Source of the DNA: JBGAPI01 sp044221335
Lineage (GTDB): Bacteria > Pseudomonadota > Gammaproteobacteria > Xanthomonadales > Ahniellaceae
Direction: 5' to 3'
Assembly (NCBI GenBank): GCA_044221335.1
Contig: JBGAPI010000078.1
Coordinates: 1 to 11,954, forward strand
DNA: 11,954 bases
Shown here: positions 8,012-11,954 of the stretch, piece by piece
Layout: every line of letters starts with the position of its first letter
How positions within the stretch are numbered: position 1 is the stretch's first letter
Notes under the pieces: generated by a model
What the model was told of the DNA's origin: nothing
Seen by the model: the letters and a program-made list of their open reading frames with translations, nothing else
The model's database searches: none
Translations under genes and position numbers: made by a program

Positions 8012-9406
8012 TCAGTGGATGCCGACGGTTTCCTTCAGGGCGTCGAAGATCGTCACCGTCGAATAGCCGACGCCACCCTTGAACACCAGCGGCATCGCCT
8101 CGATCGCCCGCACGTCCTCCCCCGGATCGCCGTCGACCAGCACCAGGTCCGCACGCCGGCCGACCGCGATCGTCCCGATCTCCGCTTCCCGGCCGAGGTA
8201 GGTCGCCCCGTTCGCGCTCGCGATCCGCAGCGCTTCCGGGAACGAGAAGCCCGCCTCGACCAGCAGCTCGATCTCGCGCTTTCCGGAATAGCCGGGGACG
8301 ACACCGCCGTAGCCGGTCGGATCGGTTCCGGCAAGCAGCGTGCCGCCGAGCTCGACGAAGCGCCGCTCCATCCGCATCAGCTTCGGCAGCGCGAGCTTCC
8401 AGGTGGCATCCTTGCCCTGCACCTCCGCATAGCGCTTCTCGTACTGTGCCCGTACCTCCGGGATCAGCAGGCCCAGGGCCGCCGCGGGCGCCTTCGGCCG
8501 CCCCGCGGCGAAGGTCTCGAAGACCGTCAGGGTCGAGGTGATCGCGACCTTGCGCTCGATCAGATGACGCAACAGCGCGGCGATTTCCGGCCCGTCGGGA
8601 TCGAGCGCGGCGACCGCATCGATGACCTTGCTGCCGGTCGGACACTGGTCGGGCTGCTTGTCGACGACGAAGTCGCTGGCAACGGCGAAACCGTGCTCGA
8701 GGTTGTCGATGCCGAGATCGGCGGCCTCGCGATAGGTGATCGAGCACAGGTGCGCGGTCATCTTCAGGCCGCGCCGATGCGCGACGTCGATCGAGCGGCG
8801 CAGCTCGTCGCGGGTCAGGTGCATGTAGCCCTTGAACGAGGTCGCACCCTCGTCGGCCCAGAAGTTCACCATCCGCTCGGCGTCGTCGGCGTCGGTCAGC
8901 GCGTGCACGCCGGGGATCGGCAGGCCGGGTCCCTCGAGATAGGGAGCGGTCGCATCGATGTCGGGGGCGGCCAGACTGCCCTCGCGCACCGCCTTCGCGA
9001 GGTTGAGATCGGCGAACGGCACCATCGAGCCGGCGGTGCGCATCGTCGTCGTGCCGCCGGCGAGGTAGAGCTTCGGGAAGCTCGCGACCATGTCGGGGTA
9101 GTTGAGCCTGCCGGTCGGATAGAACAGGTGCTCGTGGACCATCACGAAGCCGGGCAGCACGCTCCTGCCGCGGCCGTCGATCTCGGTCGCGTCCTTCGGG
9201 GCGCGCTTCGCGGCCGGCGTGACCGCGGCGATACGGCCGTGCTCGATCAGCACGTCGCGATCGGCCAGAGCCGCGCCGCCGCGCCCGTCGTAGACCCGCA
9301 CATGGCGGATCACCAGGCGATCCTGGGAGTAGCGGACCGCCGGATCGTCGGCCGCCCGGACGGCGCCTGCCGCGAGCAGGATCAGCAGCGCGGCCACGGT
9401 GCGCAC
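8012..9406 (-). CDS. Exported metal-dependent amidohydrolase
   Basis: The 464-residue protein belongs to the imidazolonepropionase-like branch of the amidohydrolase superfamily. With the GTG at 9406, a signal peptide of about 18 residues (VAALLILLAAGAVRA) leads to ADDP. The small N-terminal beta-sandwich carries IRHVRVYDGRGG; PGFVMVHEHLF supplies His91 and His93 of the HxH metal site; Lys192 in SFKGYMH is a candidate bridging lysine; His219 (MTAHLCS), His238 (NLEHGF) and Asp362 (LLAGTDPTG) complete the usual set. The C-terminus has GRRADLVLVDGDP. The substrate is unknown; relatives include peptidases (prolidase-like) and cyclic-amide hydrolases. The GTG at 9412, directly after the previous stop (TGAGGTG), is an alternative start; 9406 is preferred because GAGG precedes it by 5 bases. 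It is probably cotranscribed with the small exported protein gene just upstream. Confidence 0.88.
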   Translation of the reverse strand: MRTVAALLILLAAGAVRAADDPAVRYSQDRLVIRHVRVYDGRGGAALADRDVLIEHGRIAAVTPAAKRAPKDATEIDGRGRSVLPGFVMVHEHLFYPTGRLNYPDMVASFPKLYLAGGTTTMRTAGSMVPFADLNLAKAVREGSLAAPDIDATAPYLEGPGLPIPGVHALTDADDAERMVNFWADEGATSFKGYMHLTRDELRRSIDVAHRRGLKMTAHLCSITYREAADLGIDNLEHGFAVASDFVVDKQPDQCPTGSKVIDAVAALDPDGPEIAALLRHLIERKVAITSTLTVFETFAAGRPKAPAAALGLLIPEVRAQYEKRYAEVQGKDATWKLALPKLMRMERRFVELGGTLLAGTDPTGYGGVVPGYSGKREIELLVEAGFSFPEALRIASANGATYLGREAEIGTIAVGRRADLVLVDGDPGEDVRAIEAMPLVFKGGVGYSTVTIFDALKETVGIH

Positions 9407-9413
9407 ACGCACC

Positions 9414-9839
9414 TCAGCGGACCCACTCGCAGAACGACACTTCGGTGCCCTGCGCGTTGCGGAAACTGGCGGTCGGCCGGCCGTTCGGGACGTGGTAGTG
9501 GACCTGATAGGGGCCGAGATCCGACAGCACGCCGCCCTCGAACACGAGTGTGCCGCCGCCCTCGAGGTGATAGCCGTAGGTCTTGTCCTCGGAATCGCGG
9601 TAGCGCCGGCCATCGAGGATGCTGAAGTTCTGCAGCATGCGGGCCGAGCTGAACGCCCAGCACTCGTAGTCGCCGGGCTTCACCGCGGCCGATCCGGCGG
9701 CCTCGGGGGCCGGGGCCGCCGCCGGACGCTGCGGCGGCGGAGGGGCCCCGCCGGGAATCGGCGAACCCGCCGATGCCGTCAGGACGACGCCGAGGGAACA
9801 TCCGACGGCGGCCAACCGTCGCGCTGCATTGAGGCTCAT
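9414..9839 (-). CDS. Small exported protein with a Cys-containing beta-rich domain
   Basis: The 141-residue product has a Sec-type N-terminus (MSLNAARRLAAVGCSLGVVLTASA, likely cut after residue 24), a Pro/Ala-rich linker to about 52, and a C-terminal domain of about 85 residues. The domain begins GDYECWAF and ends VSFCEWVR, with Cys near both ends that could form a disulfide, and has alternating Tyr, Gly and Val typical of beta-strands (YGYHLEGGGTLVFEGG). I cannot name the family. Cys14 lies before the hydrophobic core ends and has no proper lipobox, so a lipoprotein is unlikely. The ATG at 9839 has a strong GGGAGGA upstream; an upstream ATG at 9911 only adds basic residues. Its TGA touches the start of the amidohydrolase, so the two are likely translated together. 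Confidence 0.82.
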   Translation of the reverse strand: MSLNAARRLAAVGCSLGVVLTASAGSPIPGGAPPPPQRPAAAPAPEAAGSAAVKPGDYECWAFSSARMLQNFSILDGRRYRDSEDKTYGYHLEGGGTLVFEGGVLSDLGPYQVHYHVPNGRPTASFRNAQGTEVSFCEWVR

Positions 9840-9977
9840 CGCTGCATTCCTCCCGCATTCATCGGTGGTTGCGAAATCCCCGGCGCGGCGAGCGCGACGG
9901 AGCGCTGCCATTCTCCCTTCCGGCCAAGGTCGCGGGCGCGGCAGAGGATCGCTTCGGCACGCACGCGACCGGGAGAA

Positions 9978-10178
9978 TCACGATCGCGGCGCCGTCGGAC
10001 CGAAGCGCCGCTCCCACTCCGCCAGCTCGTCCGCGTAGACGTCGTTGACGCAGCGCACGCAACCGGAGCCGCAGCAGTCGGTCGGCAGCGGCGGTTCGGG
10101 CCGCGGCGGGACCGGCATCGGCTCGGCCGGTGACGACGGCGCCGTCGCAGTCGCTACCGACGGATCGTCGACCGGCAT
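9978..10178 (-). CDS. Oxidoreductase-like Cys-rich small protein
   Basis: The 66-residue protein has a Pro-rich N-terminal half followed by PPLPTDCCGSGCVRCVNDVY and then DELAEWERRFG. This is the signature of the 'oxidoreductase-like' N-terminal domain family, found alone in small bacterial proteins and in some eukaryotic mitochondrial proteins. The four Cys (CC-x3-C-x2-C) could bind metal or an Fe-S centre; this is inference, and no enzymatic activity is shown by the sequence. The ATG at 10178 has GGGAGA upstream. It lies 39 bp after the dihydropyrimidinase stop on the same strand, so the two may share a transcript. The gap to the next gene (9840-9977) shows nothing I can name. Confidence 0.8.
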   Translation of the reverse strand: MPVDDPSVATATAPSSPAEPMPVPPRPEPPLPTDCCGSGCVRCVNDVYADELAEWERRFGPTAPRS

Positions 10179-10217
10179 CGCGGCATTCTCCCGAGCGGCA
10201 GGACGGCAGCGCCGGTC

Positions 10218-11636
10218 TCAACCCGCCGCGCGCCGGCGCGCCGCGGCGACGTAGGGAGGCGCCAGCGGCCGCGGCAGGTAGCGGCCGCGACCGCGCTCGG
10301 CCCTGAGCTCGCCGTTCGCCCAGGCCAGCTGGCCGCGGGTGAAGGTGTGGGTCGCGACACCGGTGACGGTGCGACCCTCGAACACGTTGTAGTCGACGTT
10401 CTGGTGGTGGGTCTTTGCCGAGATGGTGCGGCTGGCGCGCGCGTCCCACAGCACCAGGTCCGCATCGGCGCCGACCCGGAGCGAGCCCTTCTTCGGGTGC
10501 AGGTTGAAGATCTGCGCCGCGTGGGTCGACGTCGCCGCGACGAACTCCGACGGCGTCAGCCGGCCACTGGCGACGCCGTAGTGCCACAGCACCGACATCC
10601 GGTCCTCGATGCCGCCGCAGCCGTTCGGGATCTTGGTGAAGTCGTCCCGACCCGCCGCCTTCTGCGGCGCGCAGAAGCAGCAGTGGTCGGTCGCGGTGGT
10701 GTGCAGGTGGCCGGCGGCGAGAGCGCGCCACAGCGCGTCCTGGTGCTCCGGCGTGCGGAACGGCGGACTCATCACGTGGGCGGCGGCACGGGTGAAGTCG
10801 GAATCGCGATAGACACTGTCGTCGATCACCAGGTGACCGGCGAGCACCTCGCCGAACACGCGCTGACCTTCGCCGCGCGCCCGGGCGATCGCATCCACCG
10901 ACTGCTTGCAGGAGTTGTGCACGATGTACAGCGGCGTGCCGAGCACCTCGGCGATCCGGATCGCGCGGTTCGCCGCCTCGCCTTCGACCGCCGGCGGCCG
11001 CGATTGCGGATGGCCTTCGGGGCCGGTGATGCCGCGCGCCAGCAGTTGCCGCTGCAGCCGGAAGACCAGCTCGCCGTTCTCGGCGTGCACGGTCGGCAGC
11101 GCGCCGAGCTCGATGCAGCGGTTGAAGCTGTTCACCAGCACTTCGTCGTCGCACATGATGGCGTTCTTGTAGGCCATGAAATGCTTGAAGCTCTGGACGC
11201 CGTGCTCGACCGCCAGCGTCCCCATGTCGCGCTCGACGCTGTCGTCCCACCAGGTGATGGCGACGTGGAACGCGTAGTCGGCCGCCGCCTTCTCCGCCCA
11301 CCCGCGCCACTCGTGGAAGGCCTCCATCAGCGGCTGCTTCGGGTTCGGGATGACGAAGTCGATGATGCTGGTGGTGCCGCCGGCGAGCCCCGCCGCGGTG
11401 CCGGAGTAGAAGTCGTCGCTGGCGACCGTGCCCATGAAGGGCAATTGCATGTGGGTGTGCGGATCGATGCCGCCGGGCATCAGCAGGAGGCCGCCGGCAT
11501 CGATCACGGTCGCGCCGGAGGGCGCCGCGAGGTTCGCCCCGACGGCGGCGATCTGTCCGCCGTCGATCAGGAGGTCGGCTCGGTATTCGTGCTCGGCATC
11601 GACGCAGGTGGCGCCGCGGATCAGGGTCGTGGTCAT
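10218..11636 (-). CDS. hydA: Dihydropyrimidinase / D-hydantoinase
   Basis: The 472-residue cytosolic amidohydrolase opens dihydrouracil or dihydrothymine to the N-carbamoyl beta-amino acid (second step of reductive pyrimidine breakdown), and often hydantoins. The binuclear zinc site is complete: His60 and His62 (GGIDPHTHMQLP), Lys151 to be carboxylated (QSFKHFMAYK), His184 (VHAENG), His240 (IVHNS) and Asp317 (TATDHC). Tyr156 and the IPNGCGG loop (336-342) are the usual substrate contacts. TDHCCFCAPQK and SAKTHHQNVDYNVFEGRTVTG are typical of the Pseudomonas-type enzyme. Length is normal. The ATG at 11636 has only a weak GAG upstream. Partners such as dihydropyrimidine dehydrogenase and beta-ureidopropionase are not in the window. 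The Cys-rich small protein gene follows after 39 bp. Confidence 0.95.
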   Translation of the reverse strand: MTTTLIRGATCVDAEHEYRADLLIDGGQIAAVGANLAAPSGATVIDAGGLLLMPGGIDPHTHMQLPFMGTVASDDFYSGTAAGLAGGTTSIIDFVIPNPKQPLMEAFHEWRGWAEKAAADYAFHVAITWWDDSVERDMGTLAVEHGVQSFKHFMAYKNAIMCDDEVLVNSFNRCIELGALPTVHAENGELVFRLQRQLLARGITGPEGHPQSRPPAVEGEAANRAIRIAEVLGTPLYIVHNSCKQSVDAIARARGEGQRVFGEVLAGHLVIDDSVYRDSDFTRAAAHVMSPPFRTPEHQDALWRALAAGHLHTTATDHCCFCAPQKAAGRDDFTKIPNGCGGIEDRMSVLWHYGVASGRLTPSEFVAATSTHAAQIFNLHPKKGSLRVGADADLVLWDARASRTISAKTHHQNVDYNVFEGRTVTGVATHTFTRGQLAWANGELRAERGRGRYLPRPLAPPYVAAARRRAAG

Positions 11637-11730
11637 GTCGGGACTCGTCGGTTACCGGCAGCGATTCTCGCCCCATGGGGTGCGGCTGTCGACGTGGCCT
11701 CGCGGAATAGAGGGCCCAGGGCACAGGGAA

Positions 11731-11954
11731 GGCTGTTGTGGGACGGGGCTTCAGCCCCGATGGCGAACCCCATCAGCAGTGTGGCTGTTGTGGGACGGGC
11801 CTTCAGCCCCGATGGCGAACCCCATCAACAGTGTGGATGTTGTGGGACGGGCCTTCAGCCCCGATGGCGAACCCCATCAACAGTGTGGCTGTTGTGGGAC
11901 GGGGCTTCAGCCCCGATGGCGAACCCCATCAGCAGTGTGGCTGCCGTGGGACGG
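11731..11954. repeat. Tandem array of a 52-bp REP-like palindromic repeat
   Basis: Four full units start at 11731, 11783, 11835 and 11887, and a fifth (11939) is cut by the window edge; the period is exactly 52 bp. Each unit holds a hairpin, CGGGGCT-TC-AGCCCCG in units 1 and 4, and a second weaker stem GATGG/CCATC. Units 2 and 3 have C in place of G at the fifth stem position (11800, 11852), which breaks one pair, and A in place of G at 11828 and 11880. Unit 3 also starts GGATG instead of GGCTG. The core resembles the GTGGGA...CTTCAGCC... repeats common between Pseudomonas and Xanthomonas genes. 52 is not a multiple of 3 and no gene is apparent. The 94 bp between the array and the dihydropyrimidinase start show no clear promoter. 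Confidence 0.95.

Noticed and set aside
10528..10560. Unusual active site in the dihydropyrimidinase (Cys-rich TDHCCFCAPQK)
   Set aside because: From memory the same Cys-rich stretch occurs in Pseudomonas-type HydA enzymes, so it marks the subfamily and is not a new variant.
9859..11724. 621-codon minus-strand frame across the dihydropyrimidinase region
   Set aside because: It is a shifted frame of the dihydropyrimidinase gene, rich in Arg and Pro with no domain; the true frame has the full zinc site.
11731..11954. CRISPR array
   Set aside because: The period is a uniform 52 bp with no variable spacers between short repeats; the whole unit is repeated, so this is a tandem minisatellite of a REP-like element.

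Overview
The window is GC-rich DNA from a bacterial chromosome, most likely a gammaproteobacterium of the Xanthomonas/Lysobacter group (Lysobacterales). This is inferred, not proven. The active-site residues of the tryptophan 2,3-dioxygenase follow the published Xanthomonas campestris numbering with a constant offset of one. ahcY carries an S-adenosylhomocysteine (SAH) riboswitch and lies upstream of metF, and the intergenic DNA holds REP-like palindromes. No phage, transposase, CRISPR array, tRNA or rRNA is visible.

Left block, minus strand, read from right to left (5015 to 137): a TACAAT -10 box, an SAH riboswitch, ahcY (SAH hydrolase), a terminator-like hairpin, a 340-bp spacer with a REP/MITE-like palindrome, a divergent trpF-like gene, metF (5,10-methylenetetrahydrofolate reductase), a pair of hairpins, and a membrane protein joining GYF_2, RDD and type IV pilin-like modules. 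AhcY and MetF serve the same cycle: AhcY clears SAH and yields homocysteine, and MetF supplies the methyl-folate that remethylates it. The trpF-like gene sits between them with no other tryptophan gene nearby.

Central block, plus strand (5245 to 7954): a 92-residue exported protein of unknown function ending at a strong rho-independent terminator, then a periplasmic S41 (carboxy-terminal processing) protease and tryptophan 2,3-dioxygenase (kynA), whose stop and start codons overlap by one base.

Right block, minus strand, read from right to left (11636 to 8012): a Pseudomonas-type dihydropyrimidinase/D-hydantoinase, a 66-residue Cys-rich oxidoreductase-like protein, a small exported Cys-containing protein, and an exported metal-dependent amidohydrolase that starts at the stop codon of the gene before it. 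Beyond the dihydropyrimidinase start lies a tandem array of a 52-bp palindromic repeat with four full copies and a fifth running off the window edge.

Most of the window is ordinary metabolism. The parts worth a second look are the GYF_2-RDD-pilin fusion, the complete riboswitch with a visible pseudoknot, the TrpF variant in a methionine-cycle locus, and the 52-bp array.
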